DNA of 64,000 nt, taken from NCBI GenBank assembly GCA_033060915.1, contig CM065383.1, positions 13,647,501-13,711,500 of the forward strand, given 5' to 3'. This document shows positions 50,672 to 62,905 of the stretch, in pieces (position 1 is the first letter of the stretch; the number at the start of each line of letters is the position of its first letter). The position numbers were made by a program, and so were the translations under genes. The notes beneath the pieces were generated by a model. The model made no database searches and was not told the DNA's origin. It saw only the letters and a program-made list of their open reading frames with translations. The DNA is from Euryodendron excelsum (lineage: Eukaryota > Streptophyta > Magnoliopsida > Ericales > Pentaphylacaceae).

Positions 50672-51214
50672 AAAATTTGAACTCACATTGCCAATTTGTA
50701 ATTTTGTACGTCCAGTAGTAGGTTTTTGCATGCTGAGCTATCTGTAGCACCAGTTGACTCAAACCCACTTGAGTTGGAAGTTTCTTTTTTGGGCAAATCA
50801 ACGCAATATGTTACTAATTACAAATAAAAGAACAGGTAGCACACAGGTGACTGCTACGTTTTAGTGAGAACAACATAAATGATCCTAAGGTCATTGTTGA
50901 GGCATCCACTTGACTTCAACTTTGCATTTCTAGGGAGTTGGAACCTATTTATTCCTAGAGGTTCTGGTAAAAGTGCTTCAATTTTTAAGATCATTTTGAA
51001 CATGAAACAAGAAACTAAGGGGACAATTGAAATTTGAACTTTGCTGATCGACGAACCACCGAGATATGAATTTGTAGCTGAAATTAATTTTCCAAAATAA
51101 AAAGCTCACTGGGTCACTGTGACAAATTTTGTGTAGTCTTTAAATTTGCACGAGGGTATCCCAAATTCCTCTTATCTCAACTACCCATATTCTTTCATCC
51201 TTATGTATATTGTT

Positions 51215-51402
51215 TTTTGGTTTCCTATGGGATGTCTGGGCCAGTTTACGCACACATCAATTAATCTTCGCTCGCGGTGATAGCCTACCACTGGTCATAT
51301 GGTGTTGCAGTTGTCAAATCTCGAACTAAGAAACAAACCCAACCGAACCTCAGAGCATTACCCAATAGTGAACAAGCCACTAGGTCACACTTGGTGGCTT
51401 CC
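51215..51402 (-). mobile_element. SINE-like element, minus orientation
   Basis: On the minus strand a box A-like TGACCTAGTGG (51387-51377) precedes a box B-like AGTTCGAGATT (51327-51317). The far end (+ strand GGGCCAGTTTACGCACACATC) recurs at about 52660 and 52918, which points to a family with a tRNA-like head. Boundaries approximate. Confidence 0.4.
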
Positions 51403-52639
51403 TTTTGAATATTTTGAATATTATTTACAAAACACTAAGAGTTTGTTTGGTACATTTTTTTTTAATTTTTCTGATTTACAAGTAAAAAAGTTAAAAAAAA
51501 ATTTTATTTTTTTATTTTCATAAGCTAAAAATAAATAAATACCAAAAAAATTAACTTTTTAAACTTATAAACTAAAAAAAAAAATTTCAAAAAATCCTAC
51601 CCTAAAACAAAATATTCGAAAACTGATAAAAAGTTTAACATGAGACGTATTGAAAAATTCGAATCACTTCTGCATGGGTCGTTATCAATCATGATAAACA
51701 ATACTGAAAATTGACGGAGTTAAAGGATTATAGCTAGCTAGCTAGCTAGGACGTTCAAAGAGTAGTCGTTGAGCATCTATATATATGTTTTGGAATATTA
51801 CACCAAAAAAAGATCAAAACTTTTGTTTTAAAAATCGGATGACATCATTTTCATCTCCTAAAATACAAATCTCCGAATAAAAACAAAATAATTTCACTAA
51901 AAGCAAGCTTCCAAAGAGCCCACGTACACTTAAAAAAGCATTAAAATATAATTGTAATTACCAAGTTGATAAAATAAGAGAATATTGTAACTCAAGTACT
52001 TGGAGGAATAAATTAAGGTTCTAATTAAATAAATTTAGTACACGGGACACACGCGGTGGGAGAGAGGAGGAAGGGGAGCCTTGTAGCATACAAAAGAAGT
52101 TGTGGGGAAGGAAGGTTGAGATTCTGATTTAGATCATTCATGTAAAGATTGATAGATATAGATATAACGTGCATGTGTTGAGCCCCAACTGCATAAAGTT
52201 GAAGTCATGCAGAGAGGCAAAGGGTATAGATGGAGGAGCAGTGGAGGGAGGTGATTTGGCCATGACATGAATTGGGGTATCTTCGAGACCATCAATTATT
52301 CAAGCAACCATAGCTTTCACAAGGAGGAGGAGAGAGGAGGAGGGTGTGATCCCTAGGATATGTTGATTTTGCTTTTTAAAGTACCCATTGATTCAATGAG
52401 TTTTCTTTATGGCCACCTTCATTTCTAATCTACGTACGTGATTCCTCCACATTTCACATGTGGCATCTCTTTCTTTGTCTACCATGTATGTGTGTATGTA
52501 TGTATACATAGTGCGGCCAGTGGTATCATGCATCTTGCTATATTAAGCACGCATGCATGATCTGTTATTCATGATTAAAAAAAATTTTAAAAAATGCACA
52601 GTAAGCAATATAGAAATCTCTTCTTTTTTTTTTTTTTCA

Positions 52640-53115
52640 CACTAATCGGATATTCAGACCAACTTGCACGCACCTCGATTCATCTCGAAACCTACCTGTG
52701 CAATTCCCTCGTCTCACACAAACTAGGTAAATACGGACCAAAGAGCCTAAGAGTAGCTCCAAAAAATTAATAACATCTAACAAGTTTTAAATTTGAGACT
52801 TTAGAGGTAACACACACACAAACACACCTCATACCTGCACTCACGCAACATTAGCACAACTCTTCTTATAAGAATGATAAATGGGCAAGAGGTTTTTTTT
52901 CAAGACTAAGGGGTGTTTGGGTCAATTTGCACGCATCTCAACTAATTTTCTTCCCGATCAGATCAGAGGTAAATTATTCATGCCCGAACTAGAGCATTCA
53001 CAAGGGATAAATCATTTGAGACCGGCTTTTATACTTAGGAAGAATAAACTCTTAATCTCTAAAAAGGAAGGCCAAAAGCTCCCAACCAATTGGGCTAAAA
53101 TTGGGGGTTCAAATG
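52640..53115 (-). mobile_element. Two adjacent SINE-like segments
   Basis: The 3' ends at about 52655-52690 (CCAACTTGCACGCACCTCGA) and 52915-52940 (TCAATTTGCACGCATCTCAA) are alike and match the element at 51215-51402. On the minus strand, 53096-53077 reads TAGCCCAATTGGTTGGGAGC, a very good tRNA box A. The upstream segment appears truncated. Confidence 0.4.
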
Positions 53116-55843
53116 GTTAAAGCCTTGAGGGGCAGAAACATTCTTACACTACAATACTGCATCCCTTAGTCCACATAAGGGTATGTTTGGCAGTCACATG
53201 ACTCACACGTCCACCAACCCCCCCCCAACCCAACACCCACAAAATGCCATACCTTCCAGAACTCGTTTCCCCAACAGTACACTCATGAGTTAAAATCAGC
53301 CATTTGGACCAAATATGTATGGGCCACAAAGCCTCATTTAACATGTGGAGATTTATTCTATGGCATGTGATGACACGAGCTGATCAGCCTAAATCGGCCA
53401 CTGCATTGAGTCCTAATGATTAATCCAACAAGCCCTATAGGAGGTGGCCCGGCCCAGTTGGTAGCTAAAAGCTTGAGGCGGGCCCATCATAATAGAGTCT
53501 ACTGCATGATGAACAACCGAAACGTTCTCAGCTCATCAAACTAAAGCGGCTGCCACGTGTCAACTTGAACATGGTCTACCTTCCCTCTGCTTCTCTAATT
53601 AACTTGCCTTTCAAGACCTTGTGGAAAACCTTGAAAAGAGAGTGGTGTTTTAAGGGTGTTTCACCATGCATGTTAGGTTACTGTATACATATATATATAT
53701 ATATAGTTAACAGGTCAGGAAGTCCGAACCGTCTATGCGCACCTTAACTTTAAGCAGAGGTGTAAAAGCAGTTTTGATGCTCTCTCTCATGTTATTATGT
53801 TAATTTCCAGTAAACGTTGAAGGACTTCCCTACATGAAACTTGGAAAAGGGAGAATGGTAAGAGTGCTTTCTGAAATTTGAAGTTCGCTCGGTTGTATTG
53901 TATGACATACTACTAAGATCAGAAAGATTATAATAAAGAATAACCATTCAGATTTCATGTCATTGAGCCGTCACCTGGAAGACCTAAAAATTCATTAATG
54001 CATAGCCTAGCTCCATGGATCGCTAACCAAACAATTAATCGTAGACATATAGAAAACAGGACATTAGGCAAAGGCCACAAGAGGGCATGCAAACGTATTC
54101 ACTTCAGATCAGATACTCCTAAGCCAAGCAACCACTAAACGACAAGGAAGTACTTTCTCGAATCTCAGTATATAAACTTTCACAGATCAGCTCTTTTATG
54201 TTACGTTTGAACCATATTTTTAGTGGAAAAAATAAAAGAAAATAATAAAATAATAAAATAAAAATATTTTTTTATTTTGTTATTTATTCTTTACTCTTTT
54301 TTGACCGAAAATTTGAGTTTCAAATAGAGCATTACTTCCGTCATTTTTTTCCTCTTTTTTTTTTTTCTTATACATTGGAGGCCGATCAAAGCCAGAAAAT
54401 AAGAAAAATAAGTTGAATCCATGATTCTAATAATGGATGAAAGTGTCACTATCACTGGACTAATCTATCTTCTCTTTTTTTTTCTTTTCTAATTTCTTTA
54501 TATTCAATTAGTGGTGTCCTTCTCCAATCTAAGTTCTTCCATTCACTAACAGAAGCAAGAGCTAAATTGGCCATAAAACAAATTAAGTTACTTAAGCACT
54601 CGTGTTTGACTTGTTAAAATATCATTCGAAATTGATTTGTTATATAAATAATGAGTGAAGTTTTACCATATTTTAAAATTCATTAATTTTTTTAAGCTAT
54701 GTTTAACTTGATTCTGTAGGCTAATATGCAGTTTGGAGTGAGGGGAATAAAAATTCAAGTTACTCAAACTGAGCTCATGACCACCGTCATTAAACTCGTT
54801 TGAGATCAACTCTAAAGATAAACAATTTAAATTTAAATATATATTAAAATTCATTAAATTTTTGAAACCTATAGTTAAACACCTATTACTTAGCCCCTTT
54901 ACAATCCTAAGGCCATCACCCGTAGACACGAAAGATAAAAATCATAGCAAACCAAAATTACCAACTAATAAACACATATTAAGATAAGAAAGTCACTGTT
55001 ATTGAATTTTGTAGAATTATTCTCTCTGCCTAGAGAATCTTCAAATAGGTCAAAGCATCATATGTATCACACGAACACTGCAACTGTTACACAGTACAAC
55101 AGATGCATATGCATTCCAATAAGATGAAGAAATAAACCATAGTTTTCAATATAGAAAACAATAATCGGAATTGTGTGTGTGAGACGTGAAATGCAATAAT
55201 ATATAGAGAAGAACATTTATTATAAGTTTTTCAAAAAATTAGTGTAAAATATTATAACATTTTTAGGATCAATTAAAATATTAATGGTAAACAATATTTA
55301 GAGAAACTTGTAAGAATAATTACATATTATTATTTAAAAAATAATTTTTGCAAGTTTGAAAAAATATAAAAAAAAATTAAGAGGAGAGCATTCTTAAAAA
55401 GTTCTCTCAACATTTTTAAAATTTTTTTGACAAGTTTATTTAAATAGTACTAGAATTTGAGAAATAGTCTCCAAAAGTTTTCTTCTAGATTTTAAGAGAA
55501 CTTGGCTCCATAATTAACCCAATGAAAGACCACAAAACGTGATGATAGCTGGAGAACTCGCAGAAAATTCAACAAAGTAATAATTTGGGTCATCATAGCG
55601 TTTGAAGTGACAAAAGCGGACGAAATAATTCGCTGCACAAACGCTGCCTAGGGGCCTCTAGGGCTATAGGATATAGCCCAACTGAAATTTGGTCTGCCGT
55701 TCATTTGATGAACCAGATCATGTATCACTTGCCAAATATTCTTGAAGAGCCCTCTCCCATTCTAACAGAATTTCTCAATTATGGATGTTCAGATTGTCCT
55801 TTATAAGAATGCACATAACAGCATTACAAGAAATAAAAATCGA

Positions 55844-55932
55844 TGTTTTAAAAATTGGACCATTGAGCGAATTAAAAAAAAAAGTCGGGTCACGAGTCAC
55901 TTATTCAATCGTCGGATCAATTGTTATTGACT

Positions 55933-55981
<49 letters not shown>

Positions 55982-56224
55982 GTATTTTATTTTTTTACAC
56001 TAGTTTTAATACTTCAAATTTAAAATTTTATTTTAAAAGTTGAATCGGCCAGTTTAATTACCGATTTTAATGACCGGATCACAGTTCAACCGCAAATTTA
56101 ACCGAATTTGATCGGGTTTGATCGAATTTTGACCAAAACGAGTTTAAAGGATTAACCGGACCGTTATTTAATTGGATTTTTAATTTTCAATTTAACCGGC
56201 CGATCCGGTCCGATTTTCAAAACA
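55844..56224. mobile_element. Palindromic MITE-like element rich in ACCGG
   Basis: The left end GTTTTAAAAATTGGACC and the right end GGTCCGATTTTCAAAAC are inverted repeats. The right half is dense in CCGG, GACCGG and GGTTTGATCG words that could fold back on themselves. About 380 bp with no coding frame. No target duplication could be settled. Confidence 0.55.
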
Positions 56225-56477
56225 ATGATAAAAACACAAGAACAACCCTCCTTCCAAAAAGCAAAATTTTAAAATCCTGACCTACTTTTCTAACAAGTTA
56301 GACATACCAAGCCCCACTATTAATTTATTTCAGAACAGACTATATATATATATATATATATTAGTTTTGGCTGTGCGACGATCGCTTACTGATATGGTGG
56401 CTAACATCAACAGACTGTCCTACAATCAAGGCTAATGCTAGCAACTCTCCCCTACTAATGAAAAGTGAACTCAAAGT

Positions 56478-56755
56478 AAGAGCATCTTTCACACTACTCT
56501 TTAAAATGACTACTCAAAATATATTCAAAAACATCTTCTTAATTTTAGAAAGTTGCTTTTTAAAAAATTCTCTAACAATTCTCTAATTTTGTTAGTTATC
56601 TCATAAATTAATTTTTTAACACTTAAAAAAAAGGAAAAAAATAAGAGAAATTTTTTTGTAAAATAACAATATTTAAATTTTAAATAGCTATATAAAAAGC
56701 TAATTGGATGATCATTTTTTAAATTAGCTAAGAGCATACTTTAAAGAGCCCCCTG
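56478..56755. repeat. Possible AT-rich MITE with AGAGCAT ends
   Basis: AGAGCATCTTTCACACTACTCTTT at the left and AAGAGCATACTTTAAAGAGC at the right bracket an AT-rich, non-coding core. The ends are only loosely related, so this is tentative. Confidence 0.3.
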
Positions 56756-57454
56756 AAAAAGCAACTTGCGCAGCATTCCTTTATTTATTACAAACACATA
56801 ATAATAAACAGGAGTCGCCAAATAAAATTAGCCCAGCGGTAGTAGCATGTTTTTGACTTACCCTCCGCTCGCTATAGCTTTCCCTCTCTAATGTACCAAA
56901 ATAACCATAACAATAATAAACGGGAGTCGGAATACAAATTTTATTCATAAATAACCAATGTTTGGTTGCAGATTGACCAGTTCGAACTTCCAAGGGCCTA
57001 AGCTGAATACAACCAAAATAAATGGTGTTTTCCAATGATCTTAGACCGATCAACCCAAATACACACCATCCACTGTATCCAATCTTAGATTAGAACTCAC
57101 TATCCATTATACTATACATGCGAATATCAACTATAACCCTTCAAAGTTTCTAAACCAAAAGCTACCTTTCGAATAGTGCCACACACCTCTCGTGTTTTCT
57201 TTAGCTTTGATAAATATGCACAGATTAATGTTGTTGCTTACATTTTCTAGCTTTGATCAGATAAACAAAGAAGGCAGCAGAACAATAATAAAAGACCCAA
57301 CTGCCTCTGGCCTCATGCTTACACCTCCATAAGGACATTTAGGGGGCCATTAATATTACATATCTCACCAATGTTTCATCTGCCATACCCCTATACAATC
57401 TACACAGAAGCAGCATACAGTTTTTCCATCTGAGATGGGCTTTTTCATCCATTG

Positions 57455-59655
57455 TCATGAGCTTCTTCCCATGTCCTTGCCGGTGAACTCTCTGCCACCG
57501 AACGACGCAGCTGCAGTGGCCACATCAAGCCCACCTCCCATGGAGGTCATCAGGGCTGATAGGCCACTGGTAGGGCCGCCACCGACAGCCATCCCCAACC
57601 CAAGAAGATCAAGCGTAGTCTGCTTGGGACCAAACACAGATGGGGTCCCCATCATCAGTTCCTTTAGACCCGATCCCCCATCATAGGGAAGCCCGAGTCC
57701 AAGCCCTGCTGCCAGAGATCCACTCTCCGGCTCAATTTGCCTCCGATCCCACTCCTGCTGCCCGGACGAAGACGAGGTTGATGAGACAATCCCAAAACCC
57801 CTCAGCAATGATGCATTAGTTGCAGCCGCTCCCATCTGAGCAGCTTTCTGAAGCAATGCTGTCGCAGACATCGCTGGCTGGGGTGGTGGGGCGTACTGCC
57901 GACGCTCTTGCCCTGCAGTGCCAAAAATTGACGACCCGTGATTGGTGGCAAGACAGAGAGAAATGGGTTCTATGGATGAAGTTGGTGCGAGGTCAGGTGC
58001 CCGTTCAGGTCGAGCCATGGCCCGGATTAAGTTGGTAAATCCAAGAGTTGGAGGCTGTAAACTTGCCGGAGCTGGTGAAGATGCAAACAAGCTAGCAAAT
58101 ACACTACTACTGCTTGTACTTCCATTGCTGCTTGAGCTGCTAGTGCTGCTACAGCTTCCAGTTAAGCCGGTTGTTACTGGTGCATCATCCAAGATCTGAG
58201 TGGGAGTTGGATTTTCCGGCAACTCTGGAACAATAAAAACCACCGAGAAAGAAACAGAAAAGGATCAATCATATACAGAGTAAAGAGATAGGTAGAAAGT
58301 TGGGCTTTTCTCATTAAAGAACTATACTTGATATAAAAGGAGAATCAATAATAGTCTCCTTTCTCAAAATCCACTTCACCCTCTTTTTTAGCTTTTGGAT
58401 CTCTTTGGGTTTTCTTTAGTCTATGTAGATTGCATACAATGAATCTTGAAGCTCCTGTAAGAAGCTTTATTTCTTACTTTTTAGTTCCTGTCTTCCAAAA
58501 TCTCAGACCAGTTACCTAAGTCTTATTATGGATATACAGAAGAGAACAAAGATCAGTAAAGGACAAAAAACAACTAAACTCCAAGATCTAGAGAGAACCA
58601 ACAAAGATTTTTTTGTTGCTTTCTTTAACAACAACGCATCCGACAAAATCCAAACTAAAAATTGCAAATTTTCCAAATATTTGCCACCATACCTGGACTT
58701 TGAATGGGCAAAACAGAGGATATCACAGCCGCTGACGGAGACAGAGTCGGTGGTGGCGGTGGCGGTGGCGGTGAAGCAACAGTTTGAAGTTTTGGGTCCT
58801 CATCTGCGCTCGGAGGTGGCACCACCGTCTGCGCTTTAGCGCTCTCCTCCGCTAAAGCATCACAGAAAGCTCTGTGTGTGATAAAGCTATCCCTCCTTCA
58901 AAAGAAGTAAAATAAGAGTAACTCAGAAACCCAAAACATTAAAAACAGATGACGAGTAAAAAACAGAGGATTTAACAGAGATTTATAGATCAATAACCTT
59001 GAAAACAAAGTCCCACAATCGCATTTATACTCTCTGGTTCCACAAATCTTCAAGTGAGCCTTCCAATCAGACTGAACCGCGTATTTCTTCGAGCACTTCT
59101 CGCATTTCCACTTCTTCTCGCCGTGCTTTCTGCAGAAATGCTTCTTTATTCCTGTGAGATCGCCCAATGCTCGTGAAGGATCGTGATGGACACAGGACGG
59201 CTCGGGACATACATAGACCCGCTTGCGAACCTCCTTGCCTGACCTCTGCCGAAGCTTCCAGGGAAGGTTGTGTCCCCTCCGATGGAGCTGCAAATTCTGG
59301 TCCCGCTGAAACCCCTTGTTGCAGATTTCGCAAACAAATCGATTTGTCGCCAGCAGAGCCTTCGGGGACAGGGCAATCACCTCTGCACCTGGATCTGCAA
59401 AAAAAATAATAATAAATCAAGAGGAAAAAGTTAGATATAATTTCAATTGACCAAGGAGTATATTAACCCATTCGATTGAAAATTTTGGGGGTTCATCTCA
59501 GTGATTTTACCTGGCATTCCGGGGAGATTTCGTTTCTTCTTTGCTGGTGGTGGTGGTTTTGGAGGTACTATTTGATTACCTGATGAAGAGACGCTAGCTT
59601 CGCCGGAAGCTGTGGAGTCATTCATGGCGCTCGAGTTATCTAAGTCAGCCGGCAT
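57455..59655 (-). CDS. IDD1: INDETERMINATE DOMAIN C2H2 zinc-finger transcription factor (ENHYDROUS/GAF1 type)
   Basis: This is a nuclear protein of 504 aa. Exons on the minus strand are 59655-59511, 59394-58998, 58895-58693 and 58224-57455, with GT-AG introns and continuous phase. MPADLDNSS at the start, [11 protein letters not shown] (39 on) with the nuclear signal, and GKDMGRSS at the end are specific to IDD1/IDD2. The INDETERMINATE domain has four fingers: C70/C73/H86/H90, C111/C116/H134/H139, C146/C149/H162/C166 and C173/C175/H188/C192. Later conserved motifs are [25 protein letters not shown] (366-381) and TTLDLLGL (451-458). The last two contact GRAS partners such as DELLA or SCARECROW in this family. 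In Arabidopsis ENY and GAF1 control seed maturation and gibberellin feedback with DELLAs; inferred here. Oddities: an eight-Pro run, Leu163 where Arabidopsis relatives have Ser, and LDLLG for the usual LDFLG. It may be co-orthologous to IDD1 and IDD2. Confidence 0.94.
58752..58777 (-). repeat. Coding (CCG/CCA)n trinucleotide run
   Basis: A CCG/CCA triplet run in exon 3 of the IDD gene encodes eight consecutive prolines just after the fingers. Confidence 0.85.
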
Positions 59656-60300
59656 GGGTAATGAATTCGTATCTAGGGTTCTTTTTGGGTTGCCGAAAAG
59701 GGGGGAATCTAGGACATTTATCTTGTAAGAATTTGAGGAAGCTTTTAGGATTGATTTCTAGGGTTCCGACTCGAAGCTCTTTCTATCCACCAGTCAATAT
59801 TGCTTTTTCATTTCTACCAACCAGCTACTATCAAAGTTCTGACCCAAACCCAAATTAACAAACAAGCTAATTAACAAAACCCGTGACTCAAAATCATCTC
59901 TCAACTCCGTAAACGACGAAGACCCAGAAAATAAGTCGCCGACGGCAACCGGGAAATTGACCGCCGGCAAGAAGTACAACCCGACGGCCAAAATTGAATG
60001 AAATCTTAATTCTGCAGAAATAAAATGCTACAAGTAATGAGAGGTTTCACTGAAATTTGTAAGCTTTATGGACAGTTCAGACCCCTGATTTGTAGCTACT
60101 CTGCTATTCAGCTGAAACTAGACAACAGCCCTACCAAAAATTCCGGTTATTCGGCCAACGAGACCAGAGAAACAAACCGATTCAAGCGCCGGAGACCAGA
60201 AGAAAGACGGTTCAGCAAGTCAGGCAGCTCAAAAAATGAGAGAGAGAGAGAGATTGCGAAAGTCTTCTTTGTAGGGTCTTCACTCATCACCTGTCGCGTT
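59656..60300 (-). promoter_or_regulatory. Presumed leader and promoter of the IDD gene
   Basis: No other gene lies here. The minus strand has TC-rich DNA (the + strand GAGAGAGAGAGAGA at about 60238-60252 is its complement) and Y-patch-like stretches of the kind common near plant transcription starts. No clear TATA box was seen, so the start site cannot be placed. Confidence 0.35.
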
Positions 60301-60968
60301 TACTTTGCAGAAGAGAAAAAATATCACAATTAAAATTGGTGAAATAAAAAATTGGTAGAGATGAAGATAAAGATGTGTTTAAGCTATAACTATAGTTAAT
60401 TTTTAGCCGGTGGCATTAACTAGGGTTAGAATTTTGACACCTTGACCCAGTTTGCCATTTCCAGAAGTATTTACCGACCACTTGTGCTGACTGGGATTTT
60501 GTTGGTTGCACTTGGATCTTTGTCGTTTAGTGAAGCCTGTTTTAAATAGAAATGACCATTTGAGCTGAAAAATCCATGTTACCGGAAATAAAATACGCTT
60601 TCATTATTGGTGAAATACATTAAATATCACTGTTATATATTAATAATATAAACAGTCTTTGTTTATAGGTAAATATTAGAGTTTTGATGTTATTTTTTTA
60701 TTTTTAGAAATTTAACTTTTTTTTAATTTTATATTGTTTTTATGCTTCAATAACTTGTGTTAATAATTTTAGAGAACTACTTTTGTTTTAAATTTTTATG
60801 TTGGTTTGACTCAAATCTAATTAGTATAAGTAGGAAAGTTTAACTCGTTACGGATTTGAAACAGAGTACGAGGTGAAGATTTTTCAATAAGAGGGGTAGG
60901 GTTTAGTCTAAATGATCTTGTTGTCATCCCTAGTTCTCCTAAAAAATTATCCAATCGGGCTTCACTAG

Positions 60969-62105
60969 GAGTATCTTTTAACTCAAAACTTTTAAATTCA
61001 TATTTATTTTGGTATCTTCTTTAAATTTGAAATTCATGTCTTACTTTTTCACATTGTTACTTTAACCCACCCAAACTTTATTTTCACTATTCATTCTTCA
61101 AATTACTATTATTTTATACAAAAAAATTAAAAATCACATATTGTGCTCTTATTTTATTCAAAATGTAATTATTTATCACCATATTTTAATCTAAGTTGTA
61201 ATTATTTATCACAAATATAATTAAAATTAAATTATTTAATATTTTTTAAACTAAATGATCTATCAATGAAATTGCAAATTAAATTACAATTTAAAAAAAC
61301 AAAACCCCATTACAAACTAATAAAATACATTTAACAAAAATTAAAGTATAATAAGAAACTAATGAAAACACATTAGATGAGACCTAAAAAATTAAAATTA
61401 TAAGCACTAATAAAGTGGTAAGTTAGCTCCAGTTAGCTACTCATACCCACCTTCATGTGGCTAAAGCTACTAATGAAAACACATTCAATGTTTGTTAAAA
61501 CTTTAATTGTTATTAGAATCTGGTAGAGCTAAATTAATTAATTCTTAAATTTGCAAAAAAAATATTCAAAATGAAAAGGTGGAGCAGTAAGATAAAAAAA
61601 GAATTTATTGATTCCATAGATTAAAATAATTTTACTATAAATAAATAATTAGTAAAATAAAAAGAATTTATTAATTTCATATTGAAATAATAATTTTGAG
61701 ATAAATAAAAGCAAGTAAAATCTAAATAATTTATTTATTTCAAATATAAAAAATCTCAAATTAAATAAATATTAATAAAGTAAAAAAATATTAATAAATT
61801 ATTGAAAATTTAAATTAAATATTTATTAAAATAACATTTAAATATTAAATAATGCATTAATAATGTATTATTTAAGGTTAAAATAATGGTTAGTACAAGT
61901 GTCCTATATAATTAGTGTTTTGGCTTCACATGAATAATAAAATAAAGCGGCCTTCAAAATTTTTAGAAAATCTTCAAATTCGAAAATGGCAAATAAGACC
62001 ACCCACCTTCAAATTTTTTTATTTTTTTGGATACATTGAAATAATTTTTTTTGATACCCAGGAATAAACCCGCCTTCAACTTTGAAGGTGGGTTTAGAGA
62101 TGCTC
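60969..62105. mobile_element. ~1.14 kb non-autonomous element, family B copy 2
   Basis: Its ends GAGTATCTTTTAACTC (left) and GGGTTTAGAGATGCTC (right) form imperfect inverted repeats like those of copy 1 at 45313-46355. The interiors align in order over most of their length. This copy carries about 70 bp more near 61520-61590 (around CTGGTAGAGC to GGTGGAGCAG). No open frame. Confidence 0.7.
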
Positions 62106-62699
62106 AAAATGATTATCTGAATACACCAATTGGACTTAGTTCGAGACTTTATTTAGCAGAAGAGATCCATTGCATTATAGAAAAAGAAATAAGAGTGATG
62201 TAGCACACTATAAATTCTTAAAAAGAAAATATCCTGTTTGTAGTCTTGAATGTTAGGCTTGGTAGTTGTGTGAGTTGATTAAGTGGGTTTGCTTCTTATT
62301 TGGCCAATGCAAGCTCGACTCATGCGCCAACTCTCGAGCAATAACGGAGTTAATTGATAAAATAAGCCTCTATCTAGATGAACCATATGCAGGCTTTAGA
62401 CGTGTGTTCATCTCTCCACCATAGCACAAGTTATCGGCGTAATATTACATGTATTAAAGGGCCGATGTGTGTGAGAAAATCAACGGGTTGCCTTGAAAAC
62501 AAAGGTCAAGTTTTCGAGACGAACCCGTGGCCTGGCTTTGTTTTTTTGTTCTTTCTTGTGTGTTTGTTGAAGGAGATTTTTTTTTTTTTTCAAGTGTTGC
62601 AGGAGAATGTCAAGTATGTATTGTTAACTAAAAACTTTTTTTTTACAATGCTTTGCATGTTTCTAACCAATTTTTGCCTGAGCTTGTACACGTATGATG

Positions 62700-62905
62700 G
62701 TTTGTACCATTTGGTAACGAAATATAAATTTCGGTTTGGTAAGACTTTTCGCACTAGTTTTTTTTAGTTTATAAACCAAAAAAAAGATTTGATTTTTTTT
62801 TATCTTTAGCTTATAAAATAAAAAAACAAAAAAATTTAGTTTTTTTTTTATAAACCAAAAAAGCAAAACAAAAAAAGCTAAAAAAAATATATCAAACGGC
62901 CCTAA
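62700..62905. repeat. TATCAAACGG-ended A/T-rich element
   Basis: The segment has poly-T/poly-A arms with AGTTTATAAACCAAAAAA and AGCTTATAAAATAAAAAA, and ends ATATATCAAACGGCCCTA. It belongs with the similar short elements elsewhere in the window. The left border is unclear. Confidence 0.45.

Larger units (their letters stand above)
47100..57400. other. Gene-free spacer with many small repeats
   Basis: I see no recognisable gene in this 10 kb. It contains copies of the TACCAAACGG-type elements (48246-48424, 51437-51605), SINE-like segments (51215-51402 and 52640-53115), a palindromic element (55844-56224), a possible MITE (56478-56755), and old AAACTTGTTTAA-type repeats (47130-47400, 49570-49790, 54580-54900). 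A purine-rich stretch (52040-52350) seems repeat-poor. Confidence 0.5.
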
